The notes beneath the pieces were generated by a model. The model was not told where the DNA came from, did not search any database, and saw nothing but the letters and a program-made list of their open reading frames with translations. A DNA stretch of 64,000 bases from Symbiodinium natans (lineage: Eukaryota > Sar > Dinophyceae > Suessiales > Symbiodiniaceae), in the NCBI GenBank assembly GCA_905221605.1, contig CAJNDS010002310.1, positions 315,001-379,000 of the forward strand, given 5' to 3'. The position numbers and the translations under genes were made by a program. Shown piece after piece: positions 33,360 to 43,941 of this stretch. Position 1 is the first letter of the stretch; each line of letters opens with the position of its first letter.

Positions 33360-33919
33360 GAGCTCCGTCAGGCCATCGAGGCCAAGTTCGTTCACAGGCG
33401 CAGCTGGGGCGGAGAGTGGGGCGCAAAAACGCAAAAGCAACCACGCTTTCAACTTCCTCAAACTTCGAAGTATTTGTTGGAAAATGCTCGGAAGAAGTGC
33501 GAGGGCTGTCTCCGCAGATGCCACTTCGAACCCTCGAGGACAGGAGGCGGAGGCCTTACAGGGGCAACGACGAGTCTCCGGAGACGCCTGTCGAATTGCA
33601 GAACACGCTGAGGTGGCCATGCGTCTTCACAAAGATTTTGAGGACGCAATGTTTGATAGCAAGGCGAAGCTGGGCGAAGCTGGGCGAAGCTGAGGGAAGC
33701 TGAGGGAAGCTGGGGCGCGAGATCTGTCGGTTTTGGTTTGTGCAGAGGGCACCGTCCAAGTTTTTGAAGGACAGACGTCAGCGAGTTGAGCAGAAGAGGC
33801 AGGAGCAGGACGAGCATGGCCAGGCACTTTCTAATCACCTCAAGAGTCCTCCTTTGACCAGGAGGAGTCTTTCCGACAGCGAGCTCAGCGAGCAAGCTCC
33901 AAGAAGGTCTGGGGCATAG
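33360..33919 (+). CDS. 3' exons of a charged, helical protein
   Basis: Exon 33,517-33,663 (CCGCAG acceptor, GC donor) ends RIAEHAEVAMRLHKDFEDAM FDSK in phase 0. It joins the terminal exon 33,746-33,919 (TGTGCAG acceptor), which reads RAPSKFLKDRRQRVEQKRQE and ends in TAG. An upstream exon from 33,360 reads ELRQAIEAKFVHRRSW and may join through a GC donor. The intron 33,664-33,745 begins with five near-perfect 10-nt GCGAAGCTGG repeats. Charged helices suggest a coiled coil. No family recognised. Confidence 0.58.
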
Positions 33920-34479
33920 CCTTTTGCAACAAAACAAAGGCCATCCGATGGCATGCCAGATTCCAACCTCCCGTTCCAGCCAACTGCCAAGAACACAAGC
34001 CCTCTCTTCTCCATGTGGGGGTTTTCCCAAATCGGGGCCTTTAAGGGGGTTCCATTTTTTGGGGGTATCCCCAATCTTGGAAAACACCCATTTGTGGCCT
34101 GGCAGTTTAGGATGGCGTTCATGTCTACTCTATGCTGTATACATCATGCGCGCACACACATTCGTACTCACTTCCGCGCATATCAAGACATGTAGTCTGC
34201 AATTCCCTTGCTATGCTTTTCCTTCCCGTCTGCTCACGGGTAACGTTTCACGTCAGAATCATCTATCTCAGTTGAGCGCGGTCAAATTTCCATCCCTAAT
34301 GAAATGATCAACCCCAATATCGTCAAGGTTGAATGGCCATCCTGCGGGGGATCTAGTGGACCTCATGCTGTTTTTTTTCTCGGCTTCGCGCTGAGGGCTC
34401 GACACCCCGCACACCGACGGTGAGGCCCCGGAACTCGCCGCCCAAGCTAGAGAGTCAAACGTGTGTCAACACGCCAAAG

Positions 34480-35384
34480 ACGGCAATGCACAGTCCGTGG
34501 GCAAAAGAGACCAAGAAGGCGAACTCCAAGGCCCCCCGCTTTATGCGCGAAATGCTTCATTGTTTTCGATGTGAGAAAGCCAACGACTGAGGCTGCTCAA
34601 GGAGTTGCAGAAACGCGTCCCATTCTTGGCCCCAGAGAGCCCATCTCTTACATGTTCTTCTTCGTGGACAAAAAAAATCTCCCCGAGGGAAGAGTTCGAG
34701 TTCCCGAAGCCCGGCCTCCACCACGGCTTCGGAGTGGCGCTTTGCCCAGGTGTGGAGGACTTGTGAGAGAGAGATTGAGAGACCAACATGGCGCCCGGGA
34801 AAGGTATGTATCGGGTCTCATCAAGTCGTGCCAAGTCGTGCCTTAAGGTCGCCCAAGTCACCCAAGTCGCCCAGCAACTCCATGAAGTCGACCTCGACCT
34901 CCTCCAGGGTTCCAAACCGAGAAGGCATCTGCTTTTTGTCGATTGTACAGACGGACATGCTCTTGAAGGGGTCAAATGGTGAGAGTGTGTGTGTGTGTGT
35001 ACTGCCCGCTCACGTGCACGGGAGGGGGTCATCCCGTGTGCGGCTTTCATGCCTCGGGACTAGTCGAACAAGTGGAAGGATACATAGCTCGGCAGCTTCA
35101 AAGACAGCACCCGGCGTGCCCGGGTGACGTCACAAAGAAGTCGGAACCCCTTGTCGTGTTCACAAAACACGCACGGTTGCCACAGGCACAGCGCCAGCAC
35201 GTGCAGTCTCCTCCCGGCCCCCCTCCTTCCCAGGGAGAAGGAGAAACGAGACCCAGCCCCATGTTGCAGTGAACCCGGAGGCTCGCCCGGATGTCCTCGT
35301 AGTGCGGCCGCCTTACCATGTGCTAACGCACCGTCAGCGCCGCTTCAACGCCTGCTTTGCCCATTGGCGCCAACACCTGTGCAG
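34480..35384 (+). CDS. Multi-exon gene, unknown function
   Basis: Exon 34,480-34,570 reads TAMHSPWAKETKKANSKAPR then FMREMLHCFR and has a GTGAGA donor. Exon from 34,605 continues in phase as FAETRPILGPREPISYMFFF then VDKKNLPEG, leaving an intron of only 34 nt. Exon 34,848-34,978 reads VAQVTQVAQQLHEVDLDLLQ then GSKPRRHLLFVDCTDGHALE before GTGAGAG. Exon 35,281-35,384 (AG|G, CAG|GT) reads ARPDVLVVRPPYHVLTHRQR then RFNACFAHWRQHLC. Each exon is phase-consistent internally, but junctions after 34,605 are less certain. No domain is recognised with confidence. Confidence 0.5.
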
Positions 35385-36990
35385 GTTTCTTTGCGCGGAG
35401 CAATGCCGCCGGCCGCAGCCTCCGAGGGCGCTGAGAGCTTTGAGAGCTTTGAGAGCTTGTGAGAGACTTGTTGCCCAGCCCATTTCCGGCCTCCGCTGCA
35501 CCAAAGGATTCGAAGGAAGGACAAAATCCTCACACGCGCGCTTTTGACATGACACGCGAAATGAAGCTTGGACCTTTGACAGAAACAGAGAGGTGCTGCC
35601 ACGAGATCTCCGAAACTCAGCCAACTCACCAAATGCTGTTGCTTTGTGGGTTTTGTTCGTTCCTATTTAAAGGTCCTTTCCGAGCTCCTTGAAAGCTGTG
35701 AGATGTGGTTCCTGCCGTTCCAGACGTGAGATGTAGTGTGTGGCTTGCGTTGTCTGTTGTTTTGGATTTCGGTTGCCTTGTATGTAGGACTTGATGTTGC
35801 GCCTGAGTGAGAGGGATGACGTAGTTACCTGAGCTCAATCAGTCTATTGTTAGCTTGTTTTGTTTCGTCTGGGGGAGGTTGTTATACTGGTCCAGCACTG
35901 CGCCGCCTTCAGGAGGAAGTCGTCCTCCTCACAACCCTTTGGGAAAACAGCTTGAGGGTGATCAAACTACGCATTCGATGTCAAGGCAGTGCTAGCACAC
36001 GTGGGCCAGTCCCTGCAGTGCGACTTTCAGTCAGCTAGGCGGGTGGCAAAGAAAGAATTCCCAGCTAAAGCTGTTTGGAAAGAAGAGTGAGACAACTACG
36101 AGATAAGGGTCCCAGATGGGCGTCACAGCCTGTCGGGGCTGCTCACTTTACACAGGGAGACAGATGGGAGACAACTGCACGACAACAGTCCCAGAGTGTC
36201 GCAGCATGCAGCTTCGAAACACCGTCGCAACATGCAGCGCTGAGACATCTGGGAGGCATATGGAAGATATTGGACTTGTGCCCTGAGAAGCCCACGTGCG
36301 TTACAGGAACCTTTCTTCAAACAAAATCAGAAACCCTCTGCTAAAACTGTTTGGGGAACTCTTTCAAGAATTAAGCTCAAACTATTTCTAAATGCTTGAA
36401 CCGAATCTGGCTAACGTCTGCCACTTGTGTGATCGAGAGGGCAAAACCAGGAGCTAGCTGCGTACCTGTGCAATTAAGGCTGAGCCGCTGCTGAATACAA
36501 ATGGGAGATGAAGAATGAAAACCAGTCGTCCCCGACGTCGCAGCATCCAATCTGCTCGCTTCATTGCCGGAAATCGTTGGGAGAGAAATGGGACACAACT
36601 GTCCCACACCGACGTCACAGCATCCAGGGTTTGCCAAGAGGGAAACAAGAGTCTCAAATGGTGGCACCAAAAGGCAACAGGATACCGCCGAGAGCCGGCG
36701 GCCGCGGCCACGGTCCTCTTTGCAACCCCGAGTTAAGCTAAGAGTGAAGTCCAAAACTTGCAGCATTGTAGGCGATCCAGCAGACCAGCCTCGCGCAGCG
36801 CAGAAAGCCAAAAACCTCCCAGGTGGCGAAGGAATGTTGATGGCTGTCCAAGAAAGGCTGGACGGAGTAGGACCTCCTCGTCACCGCCTTCTTTGCGAGA
36901 TTGAACCAAGCACAGATACAGTAAGCGCGAGTCGACGACGCTCTGCACATCGGAAACCTTAAGAGACCCAGACACTGCATTGCATTTTTG
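35385..36990. other. Spacer with GACGTCGCAGCATCCA-type repeats
   Basis: Degenerate copies of a motif like CCCACACCGACGTCACAGCATCCA recur near 36,185, 36,530 and 36,605, and a related word is at 38,095 on the far side of the minisatellite. No supported exon. Confidence 0.45.
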
Positions 36991-36994
36991 GCTG

Positions 36995-38055
36995 TCACGG
37001 TTTCGTCCGTCACGGTCTCGTCCGCTTCTACTGTTTTGGGCTGTGCACGTCCGCTTCTACTGTTTTTGGCCGTCACGGTCTCGTCCGCTTCTGCTGTTCT
37101 TGGCGGTCACGGTCTCGTCCGCTTCTACCGTTTTTGGCCGTCTCCGCTTCTAATGTTTTCTGCGTCGCGGTCTCGTCCGCTTCTACTGTTTTTGGCTGTC
37201 ACGGTCTCGTCCGCTTCTACCGTTTTTGGCCGTCACGGTCTCGTCCGTTTCTCCTGTTTTGGACTGTGCACGTCCGCTTCTACTGTTTTTGGCTGCCACG
37301 GTTTCGTCCGCTTCTACGGTTTTGGCCGTCACGTCCGCCTCTACTTTTTTTGTGCTGTCACGGTCGTTCGCTTCTACGGCTTCTGGGCGTCACGGTCTCG
37401 TTCACTTCGATTGTTTTGGCCGTCACGGTCTCGTCCGCTTCTCCTGTTTTGGGCTACGTCCGCTTCTACTGTTTTTGGCTGCCACGGTTTCGTCCGCTTC
37501 TACGGTTTTGGCCGTCACGGTCTCGTTCGCTTCGATTGTTTTGGCCGTCACGTCCGCCTCACCTTTTTTTGCTGTCACGGTCGTTCGCTTCTACGGCTTC
37601 TGGGCGTCACGGTCTCGTTCACTTCGATTGTTTTGGCCGTCACGGTCTCGTCCGCTTCTCCTGTTTTGGGCTACGTCCGCTTCTACTGTTTTTGGCTGCC
37701 ACGGTTTCGTCCGCTTCTACGGTTTTTGGCTGCCACGGTTTCGTCCGCTTCTAAGGTTTTGGCCGTCACGGTCTCGTCCGCTTCTCCTGTTTTGGGCTGT
37801 GTACGTCCGCTTCTACTGTTTTTGGCTGCCACGGTTTCGTCCGCTTCTACGGTTTTGGCCGTCACGGTCTCGTCCGCTTCTCCTGTTTTGGGCTGTGCAC
37901 GTCCGCTTCTACTGTTTTTGTCTGCCACGGTTTCGTCCGCTTCTACGGTTTTGGCCGTCACGGTCTTGTTCGCTTCGATTGTTTTGGCCGTCACGGTCTC
38001 GTCCGCTTCTATTGTTTTGGGCTGTCACTTTCTCGTCCGCTTCTGCTGTTTGGTC
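36995..38055 (+). repeat. ~33-bp minisatellite (about 30 copies)
   Basis: Units of 32-34 bp are built from GTTTTGGCCGTCACGGTCTC and GTCCGCTTCTAC, with variants TTTGGCTGCCACGG and TTTTGGGCTGTGCAC. On the minus strand one frame reads VEADETVTAKT repeated, because the commonest unit is 33 bp. Plus-strand frames of up to 385 codons are also open. Without splice or start evidence I treat it as non-coding. Confidence 0.93.
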
Positions 38056-39030
38056 ATGTTGTTGGGGAGCCCCAAACTCTACCAAGGTCCCACCAACCAG
38101 ACGCGGGCCACAGCATCCAGCATCGAGAGGTTGCCCCCCATATAAATCAGAAAGCGGATCACAGTAACCCTTCTTTAACCGCTCTAAGAACCCCAGCTCC
38201 AGCTGTTTGGGAACATTGGGCGTTTTTAGGTTTCTGTGTGGCCTTGCTCTGGCCGGCAGCGTCGCCTTTTCCAAGTTGTCTGGGAGCTCCTTCTCTTCGT
38301 TCCGATGTCACGTCATAAGTCACGTCTCATATGCGCTTTGGCATGTCATTGTTTGTTGTCTCGTGTGGCATTGTGGCATGTGCCTACACTGCTGGTTGTG
38401 GATGTCGCATAAACGGGTATTGCTCTCATCCGCATTCATGCGGAGCTTGCTGGATGTTGACAACGTGAGATGAAATTCAAAGGACGCGTGGGTGGAAGTG
38501 AGAATGTCTTGCGGGGTCCGAGGAAGGTTCTGGAAAGGCTAAACCGTTCGCACTTCGTGCGAACTAGTCCTGAATTTCATCGCGTTAGAGCTGGCCGCAA
38601 AGCAGTAACATGCATCACTTTGCTGCGCTCCTTCAGTGCGTGCACCTATTCGGCCTTCAAGCAGCTGAGCAGCTGCAACAGATTGCAACAGCATGAACAA
38701 AGTCCTGCAAGTAATCCTGAGAAGTAGTGGAAGGATACCGCTTGGGCCATCCAAGCGGGATTCATGACACCAGACGAAACTGTGAAAGGAACGTGGCAGC
38801 GCAGTTCAGTACGGAGCAAGGTGAGGGTGGTTCCGCTAAGAGATGCTAAGAGACAGGGAGACAAGAGACACGTATTTACTTGCTGCTTTTCGTCGTACGA
38901 ACGCCCGCGTCACGGTCCAACACATGCGCGCAATGGCCGGAATGCCACAGATCCCTCACCTTGCCTTGCATTCAGGCCCTGCAGAGAAGGGAAAAATACC
39001 ATTCCCTGTGCCCTGAGGAGAAATTAAACA
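38056..39030. other. No supported gene
   Basis: Mixed-composition DNA with short open frames on both strands. No domain or clean exon noticed. Confidence 0.4.
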
Positions 39031-39044
39031 CGTCGGACCTCCTG

Positions 39045-39460
39045 GACGTTGAAGTGGGCGTCGTCGCTGCTGTCGGAGTTCTGGAGGTTCCAGGGACGAC
39101 CTGGCGCGCTCCCGTTGCGATTAGATCTGATCTGTGTACACGGAATGCTGCGAAGCACGCAGGTACTGCGTTGTGCAAGTAGCTGGAGGGCATGATCTGA
39201 TACTGTGCACTCGGAGTGTGGAGAAGACCACCGATGTCGTGTGGAACGAGTCGGTCCTTACATCGATTCATCCCACGGATACGCTATTGCCCCTGCCCCT
39301 GCAGAGGAGACTCGCAGACTCGGCTTGGACAGCATGTCACCGCGTGTCACACTAGGTCACAGTGTTTCAGCTGAGGTTCAAGGTCTTCGCAGAGAAAGAG
39401 TGCCAAGCGGAAGCTTCTCTACAAGTCGCATCGGTCTTGAAGACTCTCGGTTGAGCAGTG
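39045..39460 (+). CDS. C2-domain protein (partial)
   Basis: Exons spell a C2 beta sandwich. The first (to about 39,102 or 39,133) reads LDVEVGVVAAVGVLEVPGTT. The next (39,163 to about 39,188) reads YCVVQVAG. A third (from about 39,222) reads KTTDVVWNESVL, with the WNE motif typical of C2 strand 5. A fourth (39,371 onward, TTTCAG acceptor) reads LRFKVFAEKECQAEASLQVA. C2 domains bind membranes, often with calcium. One donor choice at 39,134 gives SDLYCVVQV and a 29-nt intron; a GC donor at 39,103 gives a 60-nt intron. The calcium-binding Asp residues are not evident in the readable parts. The gene's ends are not fixed. Confidence 0.55.
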
Positions 39461-39866
39461 TGAGTGACCACTCTTTGCACGCAATGGTTTCAAGCCTTGT
39501 CGCAATAAGGATTTGCTCTTCCGGCCAGCTGCTTAAAGTTACTTCAGTAACATGACACAACCGACATGAGAGACGCACCGCACTTTAAAGTCACGCAGCA
39601 GGGGGAGGGTGCACGTTTTGTTTCTGGTGTTGCATGCGCAAAAAAATCGTAGACGTAGACTGGTAGTGCGTCGTAGGCTTTCTCAGGTTTCGAGGGCAAG
39701 CTGCGCATGTGGGAGAGAAGTCCGGGAGCCGGCACAACCCCGCACCTCCAAGCCAGGGGCCTCAGGGCACATGCATTGCAAGCTTTCTGATCCCTTACAA
39801 ACATATTGCGCTCTCTGCCTTTTTCTCAATGTTTTTGCAGATGTTTGTAAACAGTTAAATGTCCAG

Positions 39867-39920
39867 GTGACCCTCCGGCGCCTGGAAAAGCTTGAAGTTG
39901 CAGAGGGAGAGGCCGTGGAG
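39867..39920 (+). CDS. 54-nt phase-0 exon, unknown gene
   Basis: Bounded by ATGTCCAG and a possible GC donor, the 18 codons read VTLRRLEKLEVAEGEAVE. It may belong to the gene that ends at 40,980. Confidence 0.38.
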
Positions 39921-39967
39921 GCGAGGAGAGTTAAACTCTGCAGCAGAAAGTGCGCTTTGGCTTTTGG

Positions 39968-39971
39968 CTCT

Positions 39972-40002
<31 letters not shown>

Positions 40003-40006
40003 GGGG
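39968..40006 (+). repeat. T run followed by G run
   Basis: About 11 T followed by more than 20 G in a row, in presumed intron or spacer. A (CT)n tract follows at 40,335-40,415. Confidence 0.92.
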
Positions 40007-40349
40007 TTGGCACCTAATCAAGCCCTTTGCCAAACAGTATTTCTCCAGATCACACCGCAGCAGAGCCGAGGCGAAGAAGCCGTCGCCTTCAGGCAAAGGG
40101 GGCGTGGGGGAAGAGGGGGCCGTGGGACCGTGGTTGGGTCTATGCCCACGGCCCACAAAGGAAAGCTTCTCTCCTCCGCACGAAAGTTGTTTCTCGCACA
40201 TGCACACGTTTCTCTCTCAATTGAGACGCGTAGAGCTCTAGCTCCGGAGAGCTTGCGCACTCTTAGTTTCGTTTGTTTCTTTCCTTCCCTCGGTCCGTCC
40301 CTCTTTCTCTTTGTTTGTTTTCTGTGTTTTTGTTTCTCTCTCTCTCTCT

Positions 40350-40380
<31 letters not shown>

Positions 40381-40625
40381 GCTCTCTCTCTCGCTCTCCC
40401 TCTCCCTCTCCCTCTCTTTTTCCACACTTGCGTGGGCGCCCCAGGATACACTGGCAAAGCCTGGAGGCCGTGCAGAGCACGCAGCAGAGCATATCGCAGC
40501 ACAGCATAGAATGTTCTTGTTGGGTTTGGGACTACTCGGGGATACGGGGCCGGGAAATTACCGGGGGGGGGGCGGTGGGGCATTCCCCGACCAATACGGG
40601 CCACCTCATTGCAAGCCCTGCGCAG

Positions 40626-40980
40626 GAAGGATAGCCGAGACCTCTTGGGCGCAACCCAGCGAGTGCGAAGGATGCAAAGTGAGCCTTCGCTTCCCTCGCC
40701 TGTAACGCCGCATTCTTCGGCTGAAGGGGGCTTATTGGCTTCAACATCCACATTCCTACCAGTGAGCACGAAGGCGTCGACGTCCAGAACTGCACGGCAA
40801 AGTGAGAGGAAACCGAGAGCGGGCTACGAGTTTGAAGTGTATATGACGCTTCCATCGGACCTGACAAAGTACACAGTGCAGATTCCGGGAACATGGCTAC
40901 CAGACCACTTGCAAGGGGAAGCACGCGCTGTGGAGGAGCTGCTCCTTGGCAAGAGAAGCCACAGCGGCAGAACCATGTAG
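40626..40980 (+). CDS. C-terminal exon of an unknown protein
   Basis: After a CTGCGCAG acceptor the frame runs 118 codons to TAG at 40,978-40,980. The first half is basic and Ser-rich (RKDSRDLLGATQRVRRMQSE, PSLPSPVTPHSS). The second half looks folded (AGYEFEVYMTLPSDLTKYTV, QIPGTWLPDHLQGEARAVEE). It ends LLLGKRSHSGRTM. Upstream exons may include sequence near 40,440-40,500. No family recognised. Confidence 0.6.
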
Positions 40981-41264
40981 AACACAGGTTTCTGTTCGCA
41001 CAAAGGCGTGTGTTTTTGCTAATGTGGTTCGGTTCTGTGCGGTGAACGATTGTGTGCAGCGCTGGCCGCTGCCTTGGCCTCCGTAACCACACCCTGCTTT
41101 GGGGCAGACCAACCGTTCTTCCTCGCACGCGCGTAACCCGCTTTTCCATTATCTGTTCCCTTCACCCCGTTCGCCCCTTTTCCCCATTCTTCCCCCCTTT
41201 CCAGTTCGGTTTGAGAGCTGGGCGAAGAACGGGGATGGGGGAGTGGGGGGTTCTTTGTCGCTCT

Positions 41265-42190
41265 TTTGTTCTCTCTCGCTTTCTTTCTTTATCTCTTTCT
41301 TTCTTTCTTTCTCTCGTGCTGTCTTTCTTTCTTGTTTTCTTGCTTGCTTTCTTTCTTTCTTCATTTCTTTCTTTCTTTCTTGCTGTCTTTCTTTGTTTCT
41401 GTCTTTCTTTCTTTCGTGCTTTCTTGCTTGCTTTATTTATTTCGTTATTGCTTTCTTTCTTTCTGTCTGTCTTTCTTTGTTTTCTTTTCGCTCTGTCTTT
41501 CTTGCTTGCTTGCTTTCTTTGTTTCTTTCGTTCTGTCCGTATTTCTTTCATTCGTTCGTTCTGTTTTTTTTTTTGTTTTGTATGTTTTTCTGTTTCTTTC
41601 GTTCTTGATTTCGTTCTTTCGTTCTTTCTTTCTGTCTGTCTGTCTGTCTGTCTCTGTGTGTTTCTTTCTTTTTTTTTCCTGTCTTTCTGTCTTTCTTGCT
41701 TTCTTGCTTTCTCGCTTTCTCGCTTTCTCGCTTTCTCGCTTCTTCGCTTTCTCGCTTTCTCGCTTTCTCGCTTTCTCGCTTTCTCGCTTTCTCGCTTTCT
41801 TGCTTTCTTGCTTTCTTGCTTTCTTGCTTTCCTGCTTTCTTGCTTTCTTGCTTGCTTTCTTTCTTTCGTTGTGCGTTCTTTCTTTCTTTTTTGCTTTCTT
41901 TCCTCTTCTCTCTCTCTCTCTTTTCATCTCTCAGGGTTCGACGTTACTTTCAGAGACAGAGAGAGAATGTTTTGTACAAAAAGAGGCGCTGCCGCAGAGC
42001 AGTGAACGAGAGAGGCTTGCACTCTTTCTCTCTCTCTTCTGCGCCCCTTTCATTTTTGATATCTTCTCTGGTCTCCTCTGCGTCTTGTCTCAGAGGGTCG
42101 TCTTCCTCGTCGTCAGAGCTCGTTTTTGTCTTTTTGTTCTTTTAGATTTCTCGCTCTCTCTCTCTCTCGCTCTCTCTCTTTCTCTCTTGT
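41265..42190 (+). repeat. Pyrimidine-rich (CTTT)n-type region
   Basis: CTTT, CTTTCTTG and CTTTCTCG units make up most of 41,270-41,930. CT-rich DNA continues to 42,190. Leu/Phe/Ser frames of over 300 codons are composition artefacts. Confidence 0.92.
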
Positions 42191-43941
42191 TTTTGTGTGA
42201 GAGAGAGAAGTCAACGAAGCCTCTCCAAGGCTCCTCTCGTTGACGGCGCGGGGCGTGGAAGAGGCGAGGCCGACGGAGGCTGCCCGAGCTGCCCGAGCTC
42301 GAGGGCGAGTGAGCAAAGGGAACAAAAGGCGCATTCCGAGATTCCCCCTGCATGCTCTGTCGGATTCTGTCCTTTGCTTTTCTGTTGAGGGACAGTTTTC
42401 GGCAGAGAGGTTTTCGTTGTCGACTTTGAGAGGTGCACGTTGGCACGGACAAGGCTGGGATCCCAGATCAGGGCTCCAATTCGACCCGAGAGTTGAGTTT
42501 TTGGAGTCTTCGGAGTGCTGAGAAGTCTCAGAAAGCAAAAAGGACTGTGGTTGACTGTCATTGTCTTATTGAAGCTTCTGGGGTTCATGGAGGCTGGATG
42601 GCTCGCAGCCACGTGAGAGCGCACTCGCATCGCAAAGCGATGCGACTGTGACCGAGCAAGCCCTGAACCTGCAATGTGAAAAAAAGAGACGCGCTCGTTG
42701 TGTCACTCGGCTCAGGCACCCTGCTGTTCGCGCGAAAGCATGTCCGAAATGGATGTGAAAAGTCACATGGTGAGACATTGGTGGCGAGAGCATCCGGCTT
42801 GGATGTACACGATTTAGGGCAGAGGTGGTTCCCGTTGGCGTAGTCGACTCCAAGGCAGACCAGCTACCCAGTCTGCCCAGTTGAGTGGGTCATGCCACAG
42901 GTCACATTTACAGAATTGGGGGTCTTTGTTTTGCAAACACCATTCAATCAGACGCAGGGATCCTCGAGTGCTCAAGCATGAAGAGCTGTCAAAAGCTCAT
43001 AGGAGGGGGAACAACTGATAGAGTCTGATAGAACTGGGTACCTTCTAAACCTTCCCGACCTGGGCCTAGCGTTGACACTAGCTGTTTAATCTAGCTCTCT
43101 GGAGTAGAGTCGTGGACCGGCGCAACTGTCACTTCTGACGACACACTACACAATAAGGGACACACATGTGGCTCATGGAGACAGTGCCGAGAATGTACAC
43201 CACCTGCCACTCAGAAGTTGCGTCCGCAAGTCCTCGACTCTGCCACGGGCTTATACAGTACACTTCGTCTTACACATTGCGCCCAGTCATGAAGCAGAGT
43301 ACACGAGATTCCCGTGACCATAGTCTCCAGGCGCAGTGCAGCAAAGCATGCGACATGGAGGATGACGAGCTGGCGTCCGAGGCTTAAACTCGAGCACGCG
43401 ACGGGTAGACTCGGGTAGACTGTCAAGTCGAAGAGCATCCGGCGCCGAGGTTTTCTGTCAGTGAAGCTCCTGAAGGCTCGGACCAATGCAACCGCCTTCA
43501 CACGAAGCGGCAGTACCGTGTGAAATCAGGGCGACCATTCGGACCCGTGGCCAACAGTCTGAGTGATGACGAGCCTGGGCCACAGAACGTCGCAGCATAG
43601 CATGAAGCGGCAATTAGCGACATGAAGCCATGATTCACTGAAATTCATTGTGTCACACTGTTTCACACGGAATGAAGCATCATATGCCCCGTTACGCAGC
43701 AGGCTCCTGAGCCCGGACACTCGCAGCGAATGGCCGGCGCTGGCCAGGCTGTTTGTGATTCCTCAATGTCCTTCTTTGACTTAGACGTTTTTTGTGGACA
43801 TCCGAGACATGAAGATGATGATATGGCTGATATGGATGAGTGTCCGTCTCAGAGCAGAGTGCCGTGCAGAAGGCTTTTTCCTTGTCATCAGAAGGGCATT
43901 AAAGAGAGCGATTCGCCAATGCCCCTGAGCCCTTAAGGTTG
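42191..43941. other. No firmly supported gene
   Basis: Around 42,255-42,310 a short Arg/Ala/Glu stretch could be an exon ending at GTGAGC, but two frames compete. At 43,730-43,936 an acidic ATG frame (MAGAGQAVCDSSMSFFDLDV) stays open for 68 codons; it is not clearly better than alternatives. Confidence 0.35.

Noticed and set aside
34848-34978. Similarity to the RMI1/TDRD3 OB-fold (LLFVDCTDGHALEGV)
   Set aside because: Only one strand pair resembles it; flanking exons do not fit the family.
41265-42190. Hydrophobic Leu/Phe frames that look like membrane proteins
   Set aside because: Produced by CTTT-type repeats.
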